Part shown: piece by piece, positions 37,303-47,100 of the stretch | Layout: each line of letters starts with the position of its first letter | How positions within the stretch are numbered: the stretch's first letter is position 1 | Origin: a virus | Direction: 5' to 3' (one strand) | Virus record (IMG/VR): IMGVR_UViG_3300046530_000374 | Span: 1-54,471 of that record | DNA length: 54,471 bases | Notes under the pieces: generated by a model | Told to the model about the DNA's origin: nothing | What the model saw: the letters and a program-made list of their open reading frames with translations, nothing else | Database searches by the model: none | Translations under genes and position numbers: made by a program

Positions 37303-40300
37303 ATGACCAACATCGCCGAACTGGGAATCGCGGTTGATTCGGGTGATGCCCTCCAGGCCGCGACCGACCTGGACAAGCTCACGCAGGCTGGCGTCAAGGC
37401 CGAGAAAGCAGCTGACGACGTCGCCATTGGCTTCAACAAGGCCGCTGTCGCCGCCGACAAACTGGCCGAGGCGGAGACAAGAGCCGCGCAGGCAACAGCC
37501 GATGCCAAGGCCCGCCTGATCGAGACAGCGAAGACCTCGCTGGAAAACAGCGAGTATTACCAGCGCCTGACGACCAGTGTCACCAGCACCGCCAGTGCCA
37601 TGGATGCAAGCCGGGATTCGACGGCCAGCCTTGCTGCGCTGCAGAAGCGCTTGCAGGCTGAATCTGATGCGCTCGTCGGCACGAATCAGCAGGGCGCCAA
37701 GGCTGCTAAGGATGCGGCAGCGGCCACCGGCGTGCAGGCGGAAGGGCTGCAGACGCTGCTCGGCAAGATCAGCCCGGCATTGGCAGCACTGCAGAAGCTC
37801 GATGACCAGCAGGAAGAGCTGAACAAGCACCGGAAGGCCGGGACCATCGGTGACGACGAGTTCAAAACCTACTCGGCAGACATCGATGTCGCGCGACAGA
37901 AGATCAAAGGCCTGGGCGACGAAACTTCGAAGTTCAGCCTGAACACCAAGGGCGCGCGCGAGAACGTGCTGCAGCTCGGCAACGCGCTGGCCGAGGGAAA
38001 TTTCCGGGTCGCGGCCCACAACCTGCTGGAGATCAGCACAAGCGCGGGCACATCTGCTTTGCGCCTAGCTGCGATTCTTGCCCCCATCGCAGCAGTTGCT
38101 GCGATCGTGGCCACCCTCGGCATCGCCTACTACAAGGGCGGTGAGGAGGCCGACAGTTACAACAAGGCCCTGATAACCACCGGAAGCGCTGCAGGCGTCA
38201 GTGCAGAGCAATTGGGAAGCCTGGCCCGCCAGATCAGCGCAACAGTTGGTACCACCGGGGCTGCGGCTGAAGTGCTCGCCACCCTGGCAGCCAACGGCAA
38301 GATCGCTGGCGACAGCTTCGGCGCGATCACCCAGGCCGCCGTGGGCATGCAGGAGGCGACCGGCACCGCAATCAGCGCGACGATCGCCGAGTTCGTGAAG
38401 CTGGCCGACGATCCGGTGAAGGCGTCTGCTGCCCTGAACGAGCAGTATCACTACCTCACCGCATCGGTCTATTCGCAAATCGCTGCGCTGGAGGAGCAGG
38501 GAAACCACGCCGGTGCCGTGAAGCTTGCGACCGAGCAATACGCCGACGCGATCAACGAGCGTACGCCGAAGATCCTGGAAAACCTGAGCTTCTGGGAGCG
38601 CGGCTACCTGGCTGTCGCCAAAGCGGCCGACGGGCTCAAAAACCTTGGCCGGTCTGATATCGACACAGACATCGCCCATGCCCAGCGCGATCTCGATCAG
38701 GCCAAAGACGGCGACGTCGGCCTGTTCCAGAACAAGCAGGTGATGATCGAGTATTACACCGACAAGCTGACCTTCCTGCAGGACACCAAAGCCGCCAATG
38801 CTGACATCGCCAAATACGATGCGGAGCAGGCCAAGGCCCAGCAGGACTCGATCAGTGCCATGGGCAAGATCGATGCGCTCACAAAATCCTCGTACACCAA
38901 TGAGCAGAAGCGCACCGAGGCGGTAAAGGAATACAAGAAGTGGCTCGACGACATTCGGAAGGCCGATCCGAAAGATGCCCGGCTGAATCAGACGGCCGTC
39001 GATAAGAACCTGGCGAACATTAACGACAAGTTCAAGGATCCTTCTGGGCCGGCGAATCAGCTGGACCTGACCGGTTTCAACAATGCACAGAATCAGCTGA
39101 AATCTGTCACCGGCTACTACCAGAACCTCGAAAAGGAACTTGATTCGGCTCAGAAGGCTGGCCTGGTGTCGGCCGAGTCCTACAGCAGCCAGCGCATCGC
39201 GATTGCCGAGCAGGAGAAGGGTGACGTCACGGCGGCGTACGAGGCTGAAATTGCCGCGCTCGAAGCCACTCGTGATAAATCCTCGACCACCGGCCAGCAG
39301 CGGGTTCAACTTGACCAGAAGATTGCTGACGCGCGAACCGCCATGGTCAAGGCGCAGAAGGATGCCGACAGCCAGCTCGAAGTGCTCGCCACCAACGAGC
39401 AGGGGCGCTTGGTCAAGCAGGAACGGTCGATCAATTCCTACGTCCAGGCGCTAGGCCAGCAACAGAAGGCCCTCGAACTGGCTGGGCAGCGCGCTGTGCT
39501 CGGCGTTGGCCGGGGTGACCGTGAGAACGCTCTCGACGGCCAGCTGAACGCGCAGCAAGACCGGTTTGCTCAGCAGGCGCTGGATCTAGAAAACCAGCGC
39601 TCTGACCCGTCGCGGAATATGTCGGAGGAGGAGTTCGCGAAGAAGTCGCAGGCCCTCGCCGATGCCAACAAAAAGGCGACGGACCAGATTCGCCAGAACT
39701 ACGCGGACGTGCAGGCGGCCCAGGGTGATTGGACCAGCGGTGCAACTGCTGCCTGGGAAAACTACCTCGACAGCGCCAGAGACATTGCCGGGCAGACAAA
39801 GAGCCTGTTCGGCAACGCCTTCAGCTCCATGGAAGATGCAATAGCGAACTTCGCCGTCACCGGCAAGCTGTCGTTCTCGGACTTCACGAAGTCGATCCTG
39901 TCTGACCTCGCACGAATCGCTACCCGGCAGGCATCGTCCGCGCTGCTGAGTTCGCTATTCGGCGTGGGGCTGAGCTACTTCGGCGGCGGGAGTGGCAATG
40001 GACTCGCCGCAGGCTCGGCCGGAGCCGCATCGTCCAACCTCGGCGCGTCGCAGGCTGGCTACTCCTCGTCCTATTTTCCGCAGGCCAAGGGCGGTGCATG
40101 GCTGGACGGCGTGCAGATGTTTGCCAATGGCGGCGCGTTCAGCAACGGCATCGTCAGCTCACCGACGGCGTTCGGCATGGCGGGCGGTGGAACCGGCGTG
40201 ATGGGCGAAGCCGGGCCTGAGGCCATTGTTCCGCTCACCCGGACCAGCAGCGGCGCTCTCGGGGTCCGTTCGATTGGCGGGGGAGGTTCGACGATCCAGA

Positions 40301-40476
40301 TCAACGCGCCGGTGAGTGTGGTCACGCAAGACCGCAGCTCAGAAGGCATGCAGCTGGATCAGCAGGCTCTACAGCAAAACCTGCAGAAGCAGATGCAGGC
40401 AGCCGCTGACAAGGCCGTTGCCGACTCCTGGCGCGCTGGCGGCGTCAGCTACCGGAATACGAACAGGAGGAGTTGA
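37303..40476 (+). CDS. Tape measure protein
   Basis: 1057 residues. Long coiled coils at both ends, a hydrophobic region at ~230-275 (AHNLLEISTSAGTSALRLAA ... IVATLGIAYY), TMP_2-like domain with EQLGSLARQISATVGTTGAA, and a lambda H-like C-terminal part (AWENYLDSARDIAGQTKSLF ... LSFSDFTKSILSDLARIATR), Gly-rich after that. It should set tail length and take part in DNA entry. Stop overlaps the M gene start (TGATG). Confidence 0.95.
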   Translation: MTNIAELGIAVDSGDALQAATDLDKLTQAGVKAEKAADDVAIGFNKAAVAADKLAEAETRAAQATADAKARLIETAKTSLENSEYYQRLTTSVTSTASAMDASRDSTASLAALQKRLQAESDALVGTNQQGAKAAKDAAAATGVQAEGLQTLLGKISPALAALQKLDDQQEELNKHRKAGTIGDDEFKTYSADIDVARQKIKGLGDETSKFSLNTKGARENVLQLGNALAEGNFRVAAHNLLEISTSAGTSALRLAAILAPIAAVAAIVATLGIAYYKGGEEADSYNKALITTGSAAGVSAEQLGSLARQISATVGTTGAAAEVLATLAANGKIAGDSFGAITQAAVGMQEATGTAISATIAEFVKLADDPVKASAALNEQYHYLTASVYSQIAALEEQGNHAGAVKLATEQYADAINERTPKILENLSFWERGYLAVAKAADGLKNLGRSDIDTDIAHAQRDLDQAKDGDVGLFQNKQVMIEYYTDKLTFLQDTKAANADIAKYDAEQAKAQQDSISAMGKIDALTKSSYTNEQKRTEAVKEYKKWLDDIRKADPKDARLNQTAVDKNLANINDKFKDPSGPANQLDLTGFNNAQNQLKSVTGYYQNLEKELDSAQKAGLVSAESYSSQRIAIAEQEKGDVTAAYEAEIAALEATRDKSSTTGQQRVQLDQKIADARTAMVKAQKDADSQLEVLATNEQGRLVKQERSINSYVQALGQQQKALELAGQRAVLGVGRGDRENALDGQLNAQQDRFAQQALDLENQRSDPSRNMSEEEFAKKSQALADANKKATDQIRQNYADVQAAQGDWTSGATAAWENYLDSARDIAGQTKSLFGNAFSSMEDAIANFAVTGKLSFSDFTKSILSDLARIATRQASSALLSSLFGVGLSYFGGGSGNGLAAGSAGAASSNLGASQAGYSSSYFPQAKGGAWLDGVQMFANGGAFSNGIVSSPTAFGMAGGGTGVMGEAGPEAIVPLTRTSSGALGVRSIGGGGSTIQINAPVSVVTQDRSSEGMQLDQQALQQNLQKQMQAAADKAVADSWRAGGVSYRNTNRRS

Positions 40477-40814
40477 TGGCTATCGAGACATTTACCTGGC
40501 CAACCCAGACCGGAGACGCGCCCGATATCAACTATCGGGTCAGGTCTTCTCAGTTCGCCGACGGGTATAAGCAAACCGTCGGGGATGGGCCGAACAACAA
40601 GGAAGGCTCGTACCCGATCACCTACACCGGATCGAAGGCGAAGGTGCTGGAGATAGTAGCGTTCTTCGACCGCCACGCCGGCGCCAAAGCCTTCAAGTGG
40701 ACCACTCCGCTGGGTGAGCTTGGGCTGTTCACTTGCCAGAAGCTGGTGCCGACTCCGGTCGGCGGCGGCCAATTCAAACTTACAGCCACGTTCGACCAGG
40801 CTTTCGCCCCATAA
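40476..40814 (+). CDS. Minor tail protein M-like
   Basis: 112 residues. IETFTWPTQTGDAPDINYRVRSSQFADGYKQTVGDGPNNK ... FKWTTPLGELGLFTCQ is the phage_min_tail / lambda M pattern. AGGAGG precedes ATG 40476. Part of the distal tail at the tape-measure end. Confidence 0.93.
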   Translation: MAIETFTWPTQTGDAPDINYRVRSSQFADGYKQTVGDGPNNKEGSYPITYTGSKAKVLEIVAFFDRHAGAKAFKWTTPLGELGLFTCQKLVPTPVGGGQFKLTATFDQAFAP

Positions 40815-40823
40815 GGATCCACC

Positions 40824-41573
40824 ATGCCGTTAATCAGCGATCTGCAGGTTCTTGAGCCTGGCAGTGAGGTGCTTCTGTTTGAATTGGACGGCTCGGATTA
40901 CGGGGCGGATCTCCTGCGGTTCCATGGCCATGCGATCCCGCACACGCCTGCTGAGTTGGTGGCCGCCGGCGATGATGCCGATCAGTTGCCAGCCAAATCG
41001 ATCTGGTGGGACGGCGAGGAGTACGGGGCTTGGCCGATGCAGATTGACGGTATCGAGGCCAACGGCGACGGCACGGCGGTTCGCCCAACGCTGTCAGTGG
41101 GCAACGTCAATGGCAGGATCACTGCGCTCTGCCTGGCATTCGAGGATCTGCTCGACTTCAAGCTGACGATGCGGCACACGCTGGTGCGCTACATCGACGC
41201 GGTGAATTTCCCCACCGGCAACCCAGATGCCGATTCCACGCAGGAATCCATCGAGGTCTGGTACTTGGACCAGAAAACCAACGAGGACGGAGAAACAGTC
41301 TCTTGGGAGCTGGCCAGCCCGGGAGATGTCGGCGGCGAGACCATTGGCAGGCAGATGACCACGCTGTGCCACTGGTGCATGACTGGCGGTTATCGCGGGC
41401 CGAACTGCGGCTATACCGGGCCGTATTTTGACAAAGACGGCAACCCGACCGACAACCCTGAAATGGATGAGTGCAATGGGCTGCTCACCACCGGCTGTGA
41501 GCCGCGCTGGGGGGCGAACAACGAACTGCCCTTTGGCGGCTTCCCGGCTGTATCGCTTATTGCCAGGAGCTGA
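40824..41573 (+). CDS. Minor tail protein L-like
   Basis: 249 residues. LFELDGSDYGADLLRFHGH ... IWWDGEEYGAWPMQIDGIEA and a Cys-rich C-terminus (CHWCMTGGYRGPNCGYTGPYFD ... CNGLLTTGCEPRWG), which is the lambda L signature with its iron-sulfur-type cysteines. Probably the distal tail hub. Confidence 0.95.
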   Translation: MPLISDLQVLEPGSEVLLFELDGSDYGADLLRFHGHAIPHTPAELVAAGDDADQLPAKSIWWDGEEYGAWPMQIDGIEANGDGTAVRPTLSVGNVNGRITALCLAFEDLLDFKLTMRHTLVRYIDAVNFPTGNPDADSTQESIEVWYLDQKTNEDGETVSWELASPGDVGGETIGRQMTTLCHWCMTGGYRGPNCGYTGPYFDKDGNPTDNPEMDECNGLLTTGCEPRWGANNELPFGGFPAVSLIARS

Positions 41574-41575
41574 AG

Positions 41576-42334
41576 ATGCTCAAGTACATTCTCAAAGCAG
41601 TGCAGACCCACGCCGCCGCCGAATATCCGCGCGAGTGCTGCGGTCTGCTTGTGAGCATCGGGCGCAAGCAGCAGTACATCCCGTGTGCGAATACCGCGAC
41701 CGTGCCGAACGAAGAGTTCCGTATTGCTCCGGAGGAATACGCGGCCGCTGAGGACCAGGGCGAAGTGATCGGCATCGTCCACTCGCACCCGGACGCAACC
41801 AGCAGGCCGTCGCCGCGCGATCTCGCCATGTGCGAAGCGACCGAACTGCCCTGGCACATCATCAGCTGGCCGGAAGGCGATCTGCGAACAATCGTTCCGA
41901 CGGGACACACACCGTTGCTGGCCAGGCCATTCGTTCATGGCGCATGGGACTGCTGGCAGGTCTGCGCTGACTGGTACAAGCGAGAATGGGGGCTGGAGTT
42001 TGAAGCGTTCAAGCGTGAAGACGGGTGGTGGGAGCAGGCCGATGGCCCGAGTTTGTACGAGCAGGCCTACGAGGCGGCGGGGTTCGAGCGGGTCGGCACC
42101 CCGCAGCGCGGCGACATGATCGTCATGGAAATAGGGCGCGCCAAGCATCCGAACCATGCGGGAATTTACCTCGACTCAGATCCGAGCCTTCCAGGCGAGA
42201 CGGCTGCGGTGCACGGCGCCGGACCTTTCCTGATCCACCACATGTACGGCAAGCCGTCAGAGATCATTGTCTTCGGCGGGCCTTGGCATGACAGAGCACG
42301 CCTGATCCTCAGGCACAAAGACGCGAAACAGTGA
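41576..42334 (+). CDS. Tail assembly protein K-like (JAMM plus NlpC/P60)
   Basis: 252 residues. N-terminal JAMM metalloprotease motif HSHPDATSRPSPRD (HxH-x7-S-x2-D), C-terminal NlpC/P60 with GAWDCWQVCADWY (catalytic Cys) and NHAGIYLD (His). In lambda K is required for tail assembly. Peptidase and peptidoglycan-hydrolase domains both seem intact. Confidence 0.95.
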   Translation: MLKYILKAVQTHAAAEYPRECCGLLVSIGRKQQYIPCANTATVPNEEFRIAPEEYAAAEDQGEVIGIVHSHPDATSRPSPRDLAMCEATELPWHIISWPEGDLRTIVPTGHTPLLARPFVHGAWDCWQVCADWYKREWGLEFEAFKREDGWWEQADGPSLYEQAYEAAGFERVGTPQRGDMIVMEIGRAKHPNHAGIYLDSDPSLPGETAAVHGAGPFLIHHMYGKPSEIIVFGGPWHDRARLILRHKDAKQ

Positions 42335-42358
42335 GCGGCGATGCCGCAGGAGACGAAC

Positions 42359-42595
42359 ATGCAGCAAGGCTACGTACTGACGATGCAGAACCTGTTCGCG
42401 ACCGAGAATGGGGTTAATGTGGGATGCAAGGCCGAAGTCGCGATCCTTGATGGTGACGTTGAAATCGATCGACTAACGCTGACCGGTAAAGTCGGGCCGG
42501 GTGAGAGCGTCTATCGCCGGAAGTACGAGGGCAGGGCTGGGTTGAGAGCCGAGCTTTTGACTGGGGTTGGTCAGATCACCTTTACGGCAACCTGA
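42359..42595 (+). CDS. Small hypothetical protein
   Basis: 78 residues, beta-rich (VLTMQNLFATENGVNVGCKA ... LTGKVGPGESVYRRKYEG). AGGAG precedes ATG 42359; an upstream ATG at 42341 is in frame. Inserted between K and I; function unknown. Confidence 0.6.
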   Translation: MQQGYVLTMQNLFATENGVNVGCKAEVAILDGDVEIDRLTLTGKVGPGESVYRRKYEGRAGLRAELLTGVGQITFTAT

Positions 42596-42604
42596 CCTCG
42601 CACG

Positions 42605-42817
42605 TTAGGCCTGTGGTTCGTCTTCGATAATGAATTCGTCCGTACCTGGCAAATGGAAAATGTAGGCGGCCTTGTAACCCTCTCCCATGGTTCGCGCTCT
42701 TGCCTCAGCCTCAGGCTTGGTCCGGAACGCACCAACCATGATGTTGGGTTGATCGCGGACTACGCCCCAGGTGTAGATCCAGTCCTTTTTACTTTGTGAA
42801 TATTCGTCATTGCTCAC
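42605..42817 (-). CDS. Minus-strand small cargo protein
   Basis: 70 residues from GTG at 42817 with a perfect AGGAGG 5 bases upstream. KKDWIYTWGVVRDQPNIMVGAFRTKPEAEARA ... FIIEDEPQA looks like a small alpha/beta domain. It opposes the tail operon, so it is likely a moron with its own promoter. Function unknown. Confidence 0.65.
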   Translation of the reverse strand: MSNDEYSQSKKDWIYTWGVVRDQPNIMVGAFRTKPEAEARARTMGEGYKAAYIFHLPGTDEFIIEDEPQA

Positions 42818-42996
42818 ATCGACCTCCTAGGTCACATTGCCCCGGTCCATGGGCTTGCAGGCAACGGACCGAGGCGGTTCGTTGGAGGCGAAAAGCTACT
42901 ACGCCGTGTATCAGCTCTGTTACTGATCGTTTGTCCAGCGCTGGATGGGCAGCCAGGCCGGTGCTACCCTCGGCCCTTTCTCAATGAGGGATCATC

Positions 42997-43398
42997 ATGC
43001 GAATTTTGATAGGGGCGCTGGCTGTTGCCCTGCTTGCGGGGTGTGCCACCTCACCAATTTCAGCCAGTAAAGCCGATCCAGTGCCGCAATCGAGGCTCTA
43101 CGCGTTCGGCAATAAAGCTGATGCTCAGCTCGTTGTGACGCGTGATAGCGGGCTTTACGGGTCAGGCTGCAACTATCGCCTCTACATTGATGGCACCTTA
43201 TCGGCGGAATTCGCTTCTGGTGAGGTCGCGAGGTTCGGGGTGAAGCCAGGCAAGCATATTCTTGGAGTGAAGCCTAGCGCTGCCTGCGGCGGCTTCGGGC
43301 TAGTCGAGCGGGAGGTCGAGGTAAACGCTGGTGAGTCGGTGCGGCGCAGAATCACGCTGTCTGGAGATGCGTTTGATATTTCCCCGACTGCGATGTAA
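42997..43398 (+). CDS. Prophage lipoprotein moron
   Basis: 133 residues. MRILIGALAVALLAGC has a lipobox (LLAGC, lipid-modified Cys16). Mature part: beta-rich with two cysteine-containing loops (LYGSGCNYRLYIDGTLSAEF, AACGGFGLVEREVEV) and ending FDISPTAM. It is flanked by ~180 bp of non-coding DNA upstream and a terminator downstream, so probably separately transcribed. Outer-membrane lipoproteins here can exclude other phages; unproven. Confidence 0.78.
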   Translation: MRILIGALAVALLAGCATSPISASKADPVPQSRLYAFGNKADAQLVVTRDSGLYGSGCNYRLYIDGTLSAEFASGEVARFGVKPGKHILGVKPSAACGGFGLVEREVEVNAGESVRRRITLSGDAFDISPTAM

Positions 43399-43414
43399 GC
43401 ATCTTCCACAAAAC

Positions 43415-43436
43415 ACCCGCTACGGCGGGTTTTTTT
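43415..43436 (+). terminator. Intrinsic terminator after the lipoprotein gene
   Basis: Stem ACCCGC / GCGGGT, loop TACG and six Ts after the stem. Its T-run leads straight to the ribosome site of the I-like gene. Confidence 0.88.
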
Positions 43437-43451
43437 ATGCCCGGAGTGAAA

Positions 43452-44060
43452 ATGTCAGCCACAGCAGCTCACTACAGCCCCATGACCACGATTCTGCTTT
43501 CGGGATCTCTCGCGAAGCGGTTCGGCAGGTCGCACCGCCGTCAGATTGATAGCGGACAAGGATGGGAGGTTTTCCGCGCGCTGAAGGCAACTCTCGATGG
43601 GTTCGCCGAAGAGATTCAGCGCCTCGACCGCCTAGGCATGAGATTCGCCGTTTTTCGCAACAGAAAGAACGTCAGGGAAAAGGATCTTGAGCTCGGAGGC
43701 ACGCGAGAAATCAGGATTGTTCCAGTAGTCAGCGGGAGCAAGCGGGCCGGCGTCCTACAAACGATCTTGGGCGTTGCGCTGATTGTCATAGGATTCTTCG
43801 CATACGGCTCCACGACCGCGCAAGGAGCAGCACTCATCGCGGGCGGTATCGCATCTACGGCTGGCGGCGTCATCCAGATGCTCAGCCCACAGGCGAAAGG
43901 CTTGAGCCAAAGTGCCTCGCCCGAAAACCTTCCGTCCTACGCCTTCGGCAGTGCGCGGAACACCACCGCCAGCGGCAACCCGGTCCCGATCTGCATCGGC
44001 CGTCGGCGCTGGGGCGGGGCGATCATCTCGGCTTCGATCTACGCCGAAGACAAAACCTGA
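43452..44060 (+). CDS. Tail assembly protein I-like
   Basis: 202 residues from ATG 43452 (GGAG 5 bases upstream). TTILLSGSLAKRFGRSHRRQID ... EIRIVPVVSGSKRAGVLQTI followed by two hydrophobic Gly-rich helices and SYAFGSARNTTASGNPVPICIGRRR GGAIISASIYAED is the lambda I pattern. Helps assemble the tail tip with J. Confidence 0.93.
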   Translation: MSATAAHYSPMTTILLSGSLAKRFGRSHRRQIDSGQGWEVFRALKATLDGFAEEIQRLDRLGMRFAVFRNRKNVREKDLELGGTREIRIVPVVSGSKRAGVLQTILGVALIVIGFFAYGSTTAQGAALIAGGIASTAGGVIQMLSPQAKGLSQSASPENLPSYAFGSARNTTASGNPVPICIGRRRWGGAIISASIYAEDKT

Positions 44061-44079
44061 TCTTGAACTGGAAGACCCG

Positions 44080-44101
44080 ACCGCCGATTGGCGGTTTTTT
44101 T
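44080..44101 (+). terminator. Intrinsic terminator before the J gene
   Basis: Stem ACCGCC / GGCGGT with loop GATT and a run of Ts, after which TGGAGAAAAGC leads to the J start codon. Another stop signal inside the late operon. Confidence 0.85.
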
Positions 44102-44117
44102 ATGCCTGGAGAAAAGC

Positions 44118-47100
44118 ATGGGCGCAGCTGAACAAATCGACATCCGTGGCGCAAAGAGCGGCAGCAGCAGCCCGAAAGCGCCGACCGAGGCAGCCGATAG
44201 CCTGCGCTCCACCAACTTGGCCAAGATCCTGATCGCAGTTGGCGAGGGTGAATTTGACGGAACCCCGACCGCGGCGAACATCTACCTGGACAACACGCCG
44301 ATCAACGATGCAAGCGGCAACGTCAATTTCCCAAATGTGAAATGGGAGTGGCGGACCGGCGCAGTGGACCAGACCTACATCCCAGGTATCCCATCGGTCG
44401 AAAACGAGACGACCGTCAACGTTGAATTGCGCAGCGACACCTCGTGGGTGCGCTCGCTGACCAATACCCAGCTGTCGGCCGTGCGTCTGCGCTTTGCGTG
44501 GCCAGCGTTGCAGCAGCAGGACGACAACGGGAACGTCGGCGGATACCGGATCGAATACGCAGTCGACGTCGCGACCGATGGCGGAGCGTATCAGCAGGTG
44601 CTGGACGAAGCTGTCGACGGCAAGACCACAACCCGTTACGAGCGTTCGCGTCGTGTCGATCTTCCTGCGGCAACCTCCGGCTGGCAGATCCGCGTGCGCC
44701 GCATCACGGCGAACCAGAACACGAACAGGATCGCCGACACCATGCTGGTCGCCGGTTACACCGAGGTGATCGACGCCAAGCTGCGGTACCCAAACACTGC
44801 GCTGTTGTACATCGAGTTCGATGCCGAGCAGTTCAGCAACATTCCGGCAGTGACGGTGGACTGCAATGGACGCAGGTGGCAGGTGCCAAGCAACTACGAT
44901 CCTGTGGCCCGTACCTATACCGGTGTGTGGGATGGCACTTTCAAGTCGGCCTGGACCAACAACCCGGCATGGGTCACCTACGGCACCTGCACTGTTGACC
45001 GCTTCGGCCTGGGCAAGCGTATCAAGCCCTTTATGGTCGACAAGTGGGAGCTTTACCGGATCGCGCAGTATTGCGACCAACTGGTCGGCAATGGCGTTGG
45101 TGGGCAGGAGCCGCGCTTTCTCTGTGACATGAACCTGCAGGGGAAGGCCGATGCTTGGACGCTGCTGCGCGACATTTCGGCCATCTACCGCGGCATGACC
45201 TACTGGGCCCAAGGTCAGTTGGTGATGCAGGCTGATATGCCGCGCGCGCAGGACTTCGATTACGTTTTTACCCGCGCCAACGTCATTGACGGCAAGTTCT
45301 CATACGGTAGCGCCTCGTCCCAGACTCGCTACACCCGGGCGATCGTCAGCTACGACAACCCAGCCAACAACTATGACACCGATGTCACCGCCTATTCCGA
45401 CCCAGTCCTGCAGCGCCGCTTCGGCGACAAGCCGGTGGAGATCAGCGCTATTGGCTGCACCCGAGCGTCCGAGGCGCAGCGCCGCGGTAAATGGGTGGTG
45501 ATGAGCAACAACCAGGATCGGACTGTCACCTTCAAGACCGGCATGGAGGGCGCAATTCCGCTTCCAGGCTATATTATCCCTATCGCTGACTCGCTTCTGG
45601 CGGGTCGGCAGGTGGGCGGGCGCATTTCTGCTGCCGCTGGGCGTGTTGTGACGCTGGACCGTGACACCCAGGCCAAGGCTGGCGACCGACTGATTATCAA
45701 CCTGCCAAGCGGTAAGGCCGAGGGCAGAACTGTCCAGTCCGTGGCCGGGCGGGCCATTACCGTCACAACGGCGTACAGCGAAACGCCCAGCGTTCAGATG
45801 CAATGGGCACTGGATGCTGACGACCTTGCCATTCCCCTGTATCGCGTGCTAAGCACCAAGCGCACCACCGAGGGCGATTACGAAATCTCGGCGCTGCAGT
45901 TCGAACCGGGCAAATTCGCTTTCATCGACACGGGGGCGAAGCTGGAAGAGCGCCCGATCAGCGTCATCCCTATCACCGTCGTTCCGGCGCCGGCGAGCGT
46001 GACGCTAACTTCGCATTCCGCGATCGATCAGGGCATCGCGATCAACACGATGACCATCACTTGGCCGGCCGTGAACGGTGCGGTCGGCTATGACGTCGAA
46101 TGGCGCAAGGACAGCGGCAACTGGATCAAGGTGCAACGCTCCGGTACCACCAGCGTCGACATCACCGGTATTTATTCGGGCGCATATCTGGCCCGGGTGC
46201 GCGCGGTAAGCGCCTATGACATCTCGTCGATCTGGCGCTCATCGAACCTGACCCAGCTGAACGGCAAAGAGGGCCTGCCGCCGGCCGTGACCTCTTTGAC
46301 CACCGAAAGCCTGATCTTCGGCATTGGCCTGAAATGGACTTTCCCACCAGGTGCGGAAGACACCCAGCGGACTGAGCTCTGGTACAGCGAGTCGCCCGAT
46401 TTGGGCACGGCGATCAAACTGGCCGATCTGGCCTACCCACAGTCCGACTACACCATGATGGGGTTGCGCGCCGGGCAGTCATTCTTCTTCTGGGCGCGTC
46501 TCATCGACCGCACCGGCAATGTCGGCCCGTGGTTCCCGCAAGCTCCAACGGTCGTGAACGGCCAGGCCAGTTCGGACGCCGGTGATATCCTCGACTATCT
46601 GGTAGGTGAAATCACCGAAAGCCAACTGGGTCAGGAGTTGCTGTCGGAGATCGGCAAGATCGGCGGTGACGGCCCGGGTTCGGTTAATGAACGCCTTGAC
46701 CAGGTAAGGACCGACCTGGGCGAACAGATCACCGATGTCAGCAACACCGTGACCGAAGTGCAGAACGAGCTGCAAGCGCAGATCGATCAGATCGCGGATC
46801 TGGCCGACTCGATGCCGTACAAGGCCGACCAGACTTATACCGCCGGGCAGGGCGTGCTCGGAGCTGACGGGATCATCTATCAGGCGACCCAGAACGTGCC
46901 GGTCAACACGCCGCCGCCGAACGCCACCTACTGGCTGAACGTTGGCCAGGCAGTGCAGACAGCGAACGGCCTGGCCGCGCGCGTCACCACCGCTGAAACC
47001 AAGATCACCAGCATCGAGGGCGTGAACGCCGCGCAGGCGAACCAGATCACCGGCCTGCAAACCTCGCTGGATGGCAAAGCGTCGTCCACTGCTGTCCAGA

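Noticed and set aside
37869-39309. Minus-strand frames opposite the tape measure
   Set aside because: Mirror-image codon bias only; no independent signals.
44100-45212. 370-codon minus-strand open frame opposite J
   Set aside because: No ribosome site or domain; it mirrors the codon bias of the J gene on the other strand.
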